A stretch of 64,000 bases of DNA from Hydractinia symbiolongicarpus (taxonomy: Eukaryota; Cnidaria; Hydrozoa; Anthoathecata; Hydractiniidae). The number at the start of each line of letters is the position of its first letter. Positions within the stretch are counted from its first letter, which is position 1. The stretch covers positions 31,709,851-31,773,850 of the forward strand of contig NC_079877.1 in NCBI RefSeq assembly GCF_029227915.1. Direction: 5' to 3'. The position numbers and the translations under genes are program-made. This document shows, one piece after another, positions 54,014 to 64,000 of this stretch. The notes below the pieces were generated by a model. The model searched no databases. It saw only the letters and a list, made by a program, of their open reading frames with translations, and was not told where the DNA came from.

Positions 54014-54810
54014 AACTCAAACGGATTGACACCGTTAGAAAGTCAATGAAATGCAGGTTTTTGAAACTGTCTCTATTTCTTCATCGCGCGATAACGACTA
54101 GGATCCGTCCCACAGTAAAAAATGACTTATTTATCTTAATTTTTTAGTAAAGCGCTACCACAGAGCCCAGTGTAATCGCTGAGTTCCAGCAATCATGTCA
54201 AATTAAGAAGAATGTTATTCCTTGGAGAACAATTGCCTCATTTTTCACATTTATAAGGTCACAGTCCAGAATCAGTTCAAATAACTCCCTCAGTGAATCG
54301 TTTCACAGTTAAAAGCAGTACAACTTAGAAATATCGGAAGAAAATCACTAAATACATGTTGGTACGAATATGTGACGCAACCGTTGTAACTCAAACGGAT
54401 TGACACCGTTAGAAAGTCAATGAAATGTAGTTTTTGAAACTGTCTCTATTTTTTCAGCGCGCGATAACGACTAGGATCCGTCCCACAGTAAAAAATGACT
54501 TATTTATCTTAATTTTTTAGTAAAGCGCTACCACAGAGCCCAGTGTAATCGCTGAGTTCCAGCAATCATGTCAAATTAAGAAGAATGTTATTCCTTGGAG
54601 AACAATTGGCTCATTTATCACATTTATAAGGTCACAGTCCAGAATCAGTTTAATTAATTCCCACAGTCAATTGTTTCACTGTTAAAAGCAATACAACTTA
54701 GTAATGTCGGAAGAAAATCACTAAATACATGTTGGTGCGAACATGTGACGCAACCGTTGCAACTCAAACGGATTGACACCGTTAGAAAGTCAATGAAATG
54801 CAGTTTTTGA
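53400..54810 (+). repeat. Dimeric (~746-bp) local repeat
   Basis: ~53,400-54,060 matches ~54,146-54,810 at a 746-747 bp offset. Shared: GACTAGGATCCGTCCC (containing a BamHI site), GAATCGTTTCACAG, GGTGCGAACATGTGACGC and AATGCAG variants. A one-base insertion (AATGCAGGTTTTTG, ~54,051) explains the offset shift. The second member extends past the end of the 4,101-bp block. Confidence 0.75.
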
Positions 54811-55060
54811 AACTGTCTCCATTTCCTCAGCGCGAACTAACGACCAGGATTCGTTCCACAGTAAAAAATGCCTTATTTATCTTAATTTTTTAATAAAGCG
54901 CTACCACAGCGCCTAGTGTAATCGCTGATTTCCAGCAATCATGTCAAATTATGAAGAATGTTATTCCTTGGAGACCAAAGGCCTCACTTATCACATTAAT
55001 GAGGTCACATTCCATAATCAGTTCTATTAATTCGCACAGCCAATCGTTTCACTGTTAAAA
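54811..55060 (+). repeat. Distinctive 'CCAAAGGCCTCAC' monomer variant
   Basis: This monomer carries linked rare changes: CATTTCCTCAGC, AACGACCAGG, AAAATGCCTT, GCGCCTAGTG, TTATGAAGAATG, CCAAAGGCCTCAC (a StuI site), CATAATCAGTTCTATT and TTCGCACAGCC. The same variant recurs at ~62,257-62,506 (offset 7,446 bp, 20 monomers) and ~63,003-63,252. It is a useful marker for long-range exchange within the array. Confidence 0.8.
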
Positions 55061-58000
55061 GCAATACAACTTAGTAATATCGGAAAAAAATCACTAAATA
55101 CATGTTGATACGATTATGTGACGCAACCGTTGCAACTCAAACGGATTGACACGGTTAGAAAATCAATGAAATGTAGTTTTGGAAACTGTCTCTATTTCTT
55201 CAGCGCGAACTAACGACTAGGATTCGTCCCACAGTAAAAAATGACTTATTTATCTTAATTTTTTAATAAAGCGCTATCACAGCGCCCAGTGTAATCGCTG
55301 AGTTCCAGCAATCATGTCAAATTAAGAAGAATGTTATTCCTTGGAGAACAATTGGCTCATTTATCACATTTATAAGGTCACAGTCTAGAATCAGTTTAAT
55401 TAATTCCCACAGTCAATCGTTTCACTGGTAAAAGCAACACAACTTAGTAATGTCGGAAGAAAGTCACTAAATATATGTTGGTGCGAATATGTGACGCAAC
55501 CGTTGCAACTCAAACGGATTGACACCGTTAGAAAGTCAATGAAATGTAGTTTTGGAAACTGTCTCTATTTCTTCAGCGCGAACTAACGACTAGGATTCGT
55601 CCCACAGTAAAAAATGACTTATTTATCTTATTTCTTTAATAAAGCGCTACCACAGCGCCCAGTGTAATCGCTGAGTTCCAGCAATCATGTCAATTTAAGA
55701 AGAATGTTATTCATTGGAGAACAATTGGCTCATTTTTCACATTTATAAGATGACAGTCCAGAATCAGTTGAATTAACTCCCTCAGTCAATCGTTTCACTG
55801 TTAAAAGCAATACAATTTAGTAATATGGGAAGAAAATCACTAAATACATGTTGGTACGAATATGTGACGCAACCGTTGTAACTCAAACGGATTGACACCG
55901 TTAGAAAGTCAATGAAATCTAGTTTTTGAATCTGTCTCTATTTCTTCAGCGCGAACTAACGACTAGGATTTGTCCCACAGTAAAAAATGACTTATTTATC
56001 TTAATTTTTTAATAAAGCGCTACCACAGCGCCCAGTGTAATCGCTGAGTTCCAGCAATCATGTCAAATTAAGAAGAATGTTATTCCTTGGAGAACAATTG
56101 CCTCATTTTTCACATTTATAAGGTCACAGTCCAGAATCAGTTCAATTAACTCCCTCAGTGAATCGTTTCACAGTTAAAAGCAATGCAACTTAGAAATATC
56201 GGAAGAAAATCACTAAATACATGTTGGTACGAATATGTGACGCTACCGTTGTAACTCAAACGGATTGACACAGTTAGAAAATCAATGAAATGTAGTTCTT
56301 GAGACTCTCTCTCTTTCTTCAGCGCGAACTAACGGCTAGGATTGGTCCGACAGTTAAAAATGACTTATTTATCTTAATTTTTTAATAAAGCGCTACCACA
56401 GCGCCCAGTGTAATAGCTGAGTTCCAGCAATCATGTCAAATTAAGAAGAATGTTACTTCTTGTAGTCAAACTGCCTCATTTATCACATTTAAAAGGTCAA
56501 AGTCCAAAATCAGTTGAAATAAGTCCCACAGTCAAACGTTTCACTGTTAAAAGCGATGCAACCTAGTAATATCCGAATACTATCGCTAAATACATGTTGG
56601 TACGAATATGTGACGCAACCGTTGAACTCAAACGGATTGACAACGTTAGAAAGTCAAAGAAATGTAGATTTTGAAACTGCCTCTAATTCTTCAACGCGAA
56701 CTAACGGCTAGGATTGGTCCCACAGTAAAAAATGACTTATTTATCCTAATTTTTTAATAAAACGCTACCACAGCGCCCTGTGTAATCGCTGAGTTCCAGC
56801 AATCATTTACATTGAGAAAAATGTTATTCCTTGGAGACCAATTGGCTCATTTATGACATTTATAAGGTCACAGTCCAGAATCAGTTCCATTCCCACAGTC
56901 AATCGTTTCACTGTTAAAAGCAATACAACTTAGTAATATCGGAAGAAAATCACTAAATACATGTTGGTACGAATATGTGACGCAACCGTTGTAACTCAAA
57001 CGCATTGACACCGTTAGAAAGTCAATGAAATGTAGTTTTTGAAACTGTCGCTCTTTCTTCAGCGCGCGGAAACAACTAGGATTGGTCCCACAGTAAAAAA
57101 TGACTTATATACCTAAATTTTTAAATGAAGCGCTACCACAGCGCCCAGTGTAATTGCTGAATTCCGGCAATCATGTCAAATTAGGAAGAATGTTATTCCT
57201 TGGAGACCAATTGCCTCATTCATCACATTTATAAGGTCACAGCCCAAAGTTAGTTCAATTAAGTTGCACAGTCAATCGTTTCACTGTTAAAAGCGATATG
57301 ACTTAGTAATATCGGAAAGATATCACTAAATACATGTTGGTACGAATATGTGACGTAACCGTTGTAACTCAAACAGATTTATACTGCTAGAAAGTCAATG
57401 AAATGTAGTCTCTGAAACTGTTCCTATTTATTCAGCGCGTGCTAACGGCCAGGATTGGTCCCACAGCAAAGAAAGACTTATTTATCTAAATTTTTAAATA
57501 AAGCGCTACCACAGAGCCTACTGAACTCGCTGAATTCCAGCAATCGTGTCGAATTAAGAAGAATGTTATTCCTTGGAGTCCAATTGGCTCATTTACCGCA
57601 TTTATGAGGTCACAGTCCACAATCAATTCAATTAAATCCCACAGTCAATCGCTTCACTGTTAAAAGCGATTCAACTTAGTAATATCGGAAAAAATCACTA
57701 AATACATGTTGGTACGAATATGTGACGCAACCGTTGTAACTCAAACGGATTGACACAGTTAGAAAATCAATGAAATGTAGTTCTTGAAACTCTCTCTCTT
57801 TGTTCAGCGCGTGCTAACGGCCAGGATTGGTCCCACAGTAAGAAAAGTCTTATTTATCTAAATTTTTAAATAAAGCGCTACCACAGAGCCTAATGTAGTC
57901 GCTGAGTTCCATCAATCATGTCAAATTAAGAAGAATGTTATTCCTTGGAGAACAATTGGCTCATTTATCACATTTATAAGGTCACAGTCTAGAATCAGTT

Positions 58001-59759
58001 TAATTAATTCCCACAGTCAATCGTTTCACTGGTAAAAGCAACACAACTTAGTAATGTTGGAAGTAAGTCACTAAATACATGTTGGTGCGAATATGTGACG
58101 CAACCGTTGCAACTCAAACGGATTGACACCGTTAGAAAGTCAATGAAATGTAGTTTTGGAAACTGTCTCTATTTCTTCAGAGCGAACTAACGACTAGGAC
58201 TCGTCTCACAGTAAAAAATGACTTATTTATCTTAATTCTTTAATAAAGCGCTACCACAGCGACCAGTGTAATCGCTGAGTTCCAGCAATCATGTCAATTT
58301 AAGAAGAATGTTATTCCTTGGAGAACAATTGGCTCATTTTTCACATTTATAAGATGACAGTCCAGAATCAGTTGAATTAACTCCCTCAGTCAATCGTTTC
58401 ACTGTTAAAAGCAATACAACTTAGTAATATCGGAAGAAAATCACTAAATACATGTTGGTACGAATATGTGACGCAACCGTTGTAACTCAAACGCATTGAC
58501 ACCGTTAGAAAGTCAATGAAATGTAGTTTTTGAAACTGTCGCTCTTTCTTCAGCGCGCGGAAACAACTAGGATTGGTCCCACAGTAAAAAATGACTTATT
58601 TACCTAAATTTTTAAATAAAGCGCTACCACAGAGCCTACTGAACTCGCTGAATTCCAGCAATCGTGTCGAATTAAGAAGAATGTTATTCCTTGGAGTCCA
58701 ATTGGCTCATTTACCGCATTTATGAGGTCACAGTCCAGAATCAATTCAATTAAATCCCACAGTCAATCGCTTCACTGTTAAAAGCGATTCAACTTAGTAA
58801 TATTGGAAAAAATCACTAAATACATGTTAGTACGAATATGTGACGCAACCGTTGTAACTCAAACGGATTGACACAGTTAGAAAATCAATGAAATGTAGTT
58901 CTTGAAACTCTCTTTCTTCAGCGCGAACTAACGGCTAGGATTGGTCCGACAGTTATAAATGACTTATTTATCTTAATTTTTTAATAAAGCGCTACCACAG
59001 CGCCCAGTGTAAGAGCTGAGTTCCAGCAATCATGTCAAAATAAGAAGAATGTTACTTCTTGTAGTCAAACTGCATCATATATCACATTTAAAAGGTCAAA
59101 GTCCAAAATCAGTTCAAATAAGTCCCACAGTCAAACGTTTCACTGTTAAAAGCGATGCAACCTAGTAATATCCGAATACTATCGCTAAATACATGTTGGT
59201 ACGAATATGTGACGCAACCGTTGTAACTCAAACGGATTAACGCCGGTAGAAAGTCAATGAAATGTAGTCTTTGGAACTGTTCCTCTTTGTTCAGCGCGTG
59301 CCAACGGCCAGGATTGGTCCCACAGTAAGAAAAGTCTTATTTATCTAAATTTTTAAATAAAGCGCTACCACAGAGCCTAATGTAGTCGCAGAATTCCAGA
59401 AATCATGTCAAATTAAGAAGAATATTATTCCTTGGAGACCAATTGGCTCATTTATGACATTTATAAAGTCACATTCCAGAATCCGATCAATTAATTCCCA
59501 CAGTTAATCGTTTCACTGTTGAAAGCAATACAACTTAGTAATATCAGAAAAAATCACTAAATACATGTTGATACGAATATGTGACGCAACCGTTGTAACT
59601 CAAACGGTTTGACACCGTTAGAAAATCAATGAAATGTAGTTTTTGAAACTGTCTCTATTTCTTCAGCGCGAACTAACGGCTAGGATTGGTCCCACAGTAA
59701 AAAATGACTTATTTATCTTAATTTTTTAACAAAGCGCTACCACAGAGCCTAATGTAATC

Positions 59760-61354
59760 GCTGAGTTCCAGCAATCATGTCAATTTAAGAAGAATGTTAT
59801 TCATTGGAGAACAATTGCCTCATTTTTCACATTTATAAGATGACAGTCCAGAATCAGTTGAATTAACTCCCTCAGTCAATCGTTTCACTGTTAAAAGCAA
59901 TACAATTTAGTAATATGGGAACTAAATCACTAAATACATGTTGGTACGAATATGTGACGCAACCGTTGTAACTCAAACGGATTGACACCGTTAGAAAGTC
60001 AATGAAATCTAGTTTTTGAAACTGTCTCTATTTCTTCAGCGCGAACTAACGACTAGGATTCGTCCCACAGTAAAAAATGACTTATTTATCTTAATTTTTA
60101 ATAAAGCGCTACCACTGCGCCCAGTGTAATCGCTGAGTTCCAGCAATCATGTCAAAATAAGAAGAATGTTATTCCTTGGAGAACAATTGCCTCATTTTTC
60201 ACATTTATAAGGTCACAGTCCAGAATCAGTTCAATTAATTCCCACAGTCAATCGTTTCACTGGTAAAAGCAACACAACTTAGTAATGTCGGAAGAAAGTC
60301 ACTAAATACATGTTGGTGCGAATATGTGACGCAACCGTTGCAACTCAAACGGATTGACACCGTTAGAAAGTCAATGAAATGTAGTTTTGGAAACTGTCTC
60401 TATTTCTTCAGCGCGAACTAACGACTAGGATTCGTCTCACAGTAAAAAATGACTTATTTATCTTAATTCTTTAATAAAGCGCTAACACAGCGACCAGTGT
60501 AATCGCTGAGTTCCAGCAATCATGTCAATTTAAGAAGAATGTTATTCCTTGGAGAACAATTGGCTCATTTTTCACATTTATAAGATGACAGTCCAGAATC
60601 AGTTGAATTAACTCCCTCAGTCAATCGTTTCACTGTTAAAAGCAATACAACTTAGTAATATCGGAAGAAAATCACTAAATACATGTTGGTACGAATATGT
60701 GACGCAACCGTTGTAACTCAAACGGATTGACACCGTTAGAAAGTCAATGAAATGTAGCTTTTGAAACTGTCTCTATTTCTTCAGCGCGAACTAACGACTA
60801 GGATTCGTCCCACAGTAAAAAATGACTTCTTTATCTTAATTCTTCAATAAAGCGCTACCACAGCGCCCAGTGTAATCGCTGAGTTCCAGCAATCATGTCA
60901 ATTTAAGAAGAATGTTATTCATTGGAGAACAAATGGCTCATTTATCACATTTATAAGATGACAGTCCAGAATCAGTTGAATTAACTCCCTCAGTCAATCG
61001 TTTCACTGTTAAAAGCAATACAATTTAGTAATATGGGAAGTAAATCACTAAATACATGTTGGTACGAATATGTGACGCAACCGTTGTAACTCAAACGGAT
61101 TGATACCGTTAGAAAGTCAATGAAATCTAGTTTTTGAAACTGTCTCTATTTCTTCAGCGCGAACTAACGACTAGGATTCGTCCCACAGTAAAAAATGACT
61201 TATTTATCTTAATTTTTTAATAAAGCGCTACCACAGCGCCCAGTGTAATCGCTGAGTTCCAGCAATCATGTCAAATTAAGAAGAATGTTATTCCTTGGAG
61301 AACAATTGCCTCATTTTTCACATTTATAAGGTCACAGTCCAGAATCAGTTCAAT
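59760..61354 (+). repeat. 3-monomer (1,118-bp) local repeat
   Basis: ~59,760-60,235 resembles ~60,878-61,354 at a 1,118-bp offset (1,119 after a missing T in AATTTTTAATAAAG at ~60,096). Shared rare variants are GTTATTCATTGGAGAAC, AAGATGACAG, CAATTTAGTAATATGGGAA and GAAATCTAG. This is the only clear 3-monomer period in the window. Confidence 0.7.
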
Positions 61355-61682
61355 TAACTCCCTCAGTGAATCGTTTCACTGTTAAAACCAATACAACTTA
61401 GAAATATCGGAAGAAAATCACTAAATACATGTTGGTACGAATATGTGACGCAACCGTTGTAACTCAAACGGATTGACACCGTTAGAAAGTCAATGAAATG
61501 TAGTTTTTGAAACTGTCTCTATTTCTTCAGCGCGCGATAACCACTTGGATCCGTCCCACAGTAAAAATTGACTTATTTATCTTAATGTTTTAGTAAAGCG
61601 CTACCACAGAGCCCAGTGTAATCGCTGAGTTCCAGCAATCATGTCAAATTAAGAAGAATGTTATTCCTTGGAGAACAATTGG
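61310..61682 (+). repeat. Representative satellite monomer (373 bp)
   Basis: One full monomer, from CTCATTT to the base before the next CTCATTT, serves as a reference. A hand count gives 138 G+C of 373 (37%) and 13 CpG, close to the ~12.7 expected from base composition. Internal elements: hairpin arms CAGTGAA (61,364-61,370) and TTCACTG (61,375-61,381); three alternating 5-mers CCGTT (61,454-61,458), AACGG (61,467-61,471) and CCGTT (61,479-61,483); CGCGCG near 61,531; an AT-rich tract around 61,562-61,596; and a GCTG/CAGC short dyad (61,624-61,636). The start phase is arbitrary and was chosen because the window itself begins with this landmark. Confidence 0.9.
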
Positions 61683-61899
61683 CTCATTTATCCCATTTAT
61701 AAGGTCACAGTCCAGAATCAGTTTAATTAATTCCCACAGTCAATCGTTTCACTGTTAAAAGCAATACAACTTTGTAATGTCGGAAGAAAATCACTAAATA
61801 CATGTTGGTGCGAACATGTGACGCAACCGTTGCAACTCAAACGGATTGACACCGTTAGAAAGTCAATGAAATGCAGTTTTTGAAACTGTCTCTATTTCT

Positions 61900-62645
61900 T
61901 CAGCGCGCGATAACGACTAGGATCCGTCCCACAGTAAAAAATGACTTATTTATCTTAATTCTTTAGTAAAGCGCTACCACAGAGCCCAGTGTAATCGCTG
62001 AGTTCCAGCAATCATGTCAAATTAAGAAGAATGTTATTCCTTGGAGACCAATTGGCTCATTTATCACATTTATAAGGTCACAGTCCAGAATCAGTTTAAT
62101 TAATTCCCACAGTCAATCGTTTCACTGTTAAAAGCAATACAACTTAGTAATGTCGGAAGAAAATCACTAAATACTTGTCGGTGCGAACATGTGACGCAAC
62201 CGTTGCAACTCAAATGGATTGACACCGTTAGAAAGTCAATGAAATGTAGTTTTTGAAACTGTCTCCATTTCCTCAGCGCGAACTAACGACCAGGATTCGT
62301 CCCACAGTAAAAAATGCCTTATTTATCTTAATTTTTTATTAAAGCGCTACCACAGCGCCTAGTGTAATCGCTGATTTCCAGCAATCATGTCAAATTATGA
62401 AGAATGTTATTCCTTGGAGACCAAAGGCCTCACTTATCACATTAATGAGGTCACATTCCATAATCAGTTCTATTAATTCGCACAGCCAATCGTTTCACTG
62501 TTAAAAGCAATACAACTTAGTAATATCGGAAGAAAATCACTAAATACATGTTGGTGCGAATATGTGACGCAACCGTTGCAACTCAAATGGATTGACACCG
62601 TTAGAAAGTCAATGAAATGTAGTTTTTGAAACTGTCTCCATTTCC
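61900..62645 (+). repeat. 746-bp (2-monomer) tandem duplication, copy 1
   Basis: Followed by a matching copy at 62,646-63,333. Shared rare variants are ACTTGTCGGTGCG, CTCAAATGGATTG, CATTTCCTCAGCGCG, CAAATTATGAAG, CCAAAGGCCTCAC and CATAATCAGTTCTATTAATTC. Copies look almost identical where they overlap. The last monomer of this copy changes from CATTTCCTCAGC to GCGCGATAACGACTAGGATCC at ~62,645, which looks like the recombination point. Confidence 0.85.
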
Positions 62646-63333
62646 TCAGCGCGCGATAACGACTAGGATCCGTCCCACAGTAAAAAATGACTTATTTATC
62701 TTAATTCTTTAGTAAAGCGCTACCACAGAGCCCAGTGTAATCGCTGAGTTCCAGCAATCATGTCAAATTAAGAAGAATGTTATTCCTTGGAGACCAATTG
62801 GCTCATTTATCACATTTATAAGGTCACAGTCCAGAATCAGTTTAATTAATTCCCACAGTCAATCGTTTCACTGTTAAAAGCAATACAACTTAGTAATGTC
62901 GGAAGAAAATCACTAAATACTTGTCGGTGCGAACATGTGACGCAACCGTTGCAACTCAAATGGATTGACACCGTTAGAAAGTCAATGAAATGTAGTTTTT
63001 GAAACTGTCTCCATTTCCTCAGCGCGAACTAACGACCAGGATTCGTCCCACAGTAAAAAATGCCTTATTTATCTTAATTTTTTATTAAAGCGCTACCACA
63101 GCGCCTAGTGTAATCGCTGATTTCCAGCAATCATGTCAAATTATGAAGAATGTTATTCCTTGGAGACCAAAGGCCTCACTTATCACATTAATGAGGTCAC
63201 ATTCCATAATCAGTTCTATTAATTCGCACAGCCAATCGTTTCACTGTTAAAAGCAATACAACTTAGTAATATCGGAAGAAAATCACTAAATACATGTTGG
63301 TGCGAATATGTGACGCAACCGTTGCAACTCAAA
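62646..63333 (+). repeat. 746-bp (2-monomer) tandem duplication, copy 2
   Basis: Second copy. It stops matching copy 1 at 63,334, where CAAACGG replaces CAAATGG. Beyond it, to the end of the window, are ordinary type-B monomers, the last cut at 64,000 about 80 bases after its CTCAT landmark. Confidence 0.85.
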
Positions 63334-64000
63334 CGGATTGACACCGTTAAAAAGTTAATGAAATGTAGTTTTTGAAACTGTCTGTATTTCTTCAGCGCGA
63401 ACTAACGACTAGGATTCGTCCCACAGTAAAAAATGACTTATTTATCTTAATTTTTTAATAAAGCGCTATCACAGCGCCCAGTGTAATTGCTGAGTTCCAG
63501 CAATCATGTCAAATTAAGAAGAATGTTATTCCTTGGAGAACAATTGGCTCATTTATCACATTTATAAGGTCACAGTCCAGAATCAGTTTAATTAATTCCC
63601 ACAGTCAATCGTTTCACTGGTAAAAGCAACACAACTTAGTAATGTCGGAAGAAAGTCACTAAATATATGTTGGTGCGAACATGTGACGCAACCGTTGCAA
63701 CTCAAACGGATTGACACCGTTAGAAAGTCAATGAAATGTAGTTTTGGAAACTGTCTCTATTTCTTCAGCGCGAACTAACGACTAGGATTCGTCCCACAGT
63801 AAAAAATGACTTATTTATCTTAATTCTTTAATAAAGCGCTACCATAGCGCCCAGTGTAATCGCTGAGTTCCAGCAATCATGTCAATTTAAGAAGAATGTT
63901 ATTCATTGGAGAACACTTGGCTCATCTTTCACATTTATAAGATGGCAGTCCAGAATCAGTTGAATTAATTCCCTCAGTCAATCGTTTCACTGTTAAAAGC

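Larger units (their letters stand above)
54042..61899 (+). repeat. Mosaic, mostly type-B satellite segment
   Basis: About 21 monomers without a single dominant higher-order unit. Local offsets seen by eye: 7 monomers (TAATAGCTGAG ~56,411 against TAAGAGCTGAG ~59,010), 4 monomers (AACGCATTGACACCG ~57,000 and ~58,491), 6 monomers (CTGGTAAAAGCAACAC ~58,030 and ~60,261) and 3 monomers (CAATTTAGTAATATGGGAA ~59,903 and ~61,021). Short deletions are more common here: TCAGTTCCATTCCC (~56,880), CGTTGAACTC (~56,620) and CTCTCTTTCTTC (~58,907). No non-satellite DNA is seen. Confidence 0.75.
1..64000 (+). repeat. Satellite DNA array, ~372-373 bp monomer, head to tail
   Basis: The window is a continuous tandem array. 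The landmark 'CTCATTTATCACATTTATAA' and its variants recur at 1, 373, 746, 1119, 1492 and so on to 63,921, always on the same strand. Allowing for two truncated monomers of 93 bp, about 173 periods of ~372.7 bp fit. Monomers share a common frame of landmarks: GGTCACAGTCCAGAATCAG, ACTAAATACATGTTGG, GACGCAACCGTTG, AGTCAATGAAATGTAG, CAGCGCG, TAAAGCGCTACCACAG, CCAGCAATCATGTCAAATT, and CCTTGGAGA at the end. I see no unrelated insertion, gene or inverted monomer. The family is unknown to me. Its size, about two nucleosome repeats, and its homogeneity are typical of centromeric or pericentromeric satellites, but location cannot be read from sequence alone. Confidence 0.98.

Noticed and set aside
61310-61682. 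Monomer as a fused dimer of two ~186-bp halves
   Set aside because: AGTCAAT and GTTTCA/TGAAAC occur in both halves, but the spacing is 120-130 bp and the rest does not align, so an ancestral half-repeat is not supported by eye.
1-64000. CRISPR array or bacterial repeat system
   Set aside because: The unit is ~373 bp with no unique spacers between short identical repeats, and no cas-like genes are present. It is ordinary satellite organisation.
1-64000. Transposable element or LTR origin of the array
   Set aside because: No terminal inverted repeats, target-site duplications, long terminal repeats or polymerase/transposase coding remnants were seen in any monomer. An ancient origin from such an element cannot be excluded.

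Overview
The whole 64 kb is one uninterrupted satellite DNA array. It is built from a monomer of about 372-373 bp, repeated head to tail in a single orientation about 173 times. I find no credible protein-coding gene, RNA gene, transposable element, CRISPR array or bacterial-type operon. The only open frames are short (64-83 codons), start at TTG, and recur because the satellite recurs. Organisation and scale point to eukaryotic heterochromatin, probably centromeric or pericentromeric. I do not recognise the satellite family and cannot name the species. A hand count of one monomer gives about 37% GC with no CpG depletion, which weakly favours a genome with little CpG methylation, such as many insects and other invertebrates.

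Layout. (1) 1-~5,050: two monomer types alternate strictly. Type A has an EcoRI site (GAATTC) and an 'AAATTTTTAAATAAAG' tract. Type B has 'GAGTTC' instead and 'AATTTTTTAATAAAG'. A 2,984-bp (8-monomer) offset repeat is overlaid. (2) ~1,519-23,136: two tandem copies of a 10,809-bp, 29-monomer block, nearly identical over ~10.3 kb. The first 474 bp of the left copy is replaced by other satellite sequence. Smaller 1-, 4- and 12-monomer repeats lie inside or at the edges. (3) ~21,361-26,375: a 4-monomer (1,490-bp) tandem duplication, then a mosaic segment. (4) 26,376-43,709: two adjacent copies of an 8,667-bp block. Both carry the same ~280-bp internal deletion, leaving a 93-bp monomer remnant at 29,814 and 38,481. 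(5) ~40,558-45,093: a 6-monomer (2,238-bp) repeat overlapping the end of the previous block. (6) 45,812-54,013: two adjacent copies of a 4,101-bp, 11-monomer block with an older 5-monomer repeat inside. (7) ~53,400-64,000: mosaic, mostly type B, with 2-, 3-, 4-, 6- and 7-monomer offsets and a 2-monomer tandem duplication at 61,900-63,333.

The history I infer is local homogenisation by repeated duplication of segments whose lengths are whole numbers of monomers, as expected from unequal crossing-over or replication slippage between in-register monomers. The newest events are the long two-copy blocks (10.8, 8.7 and 4.1 kb), which together occupy about three quarters of the window. Boundaries were placed by eye from diagnostic base differences and are good to tens of bases at best. 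The identity statements are hand comparisons, not computed alignments.
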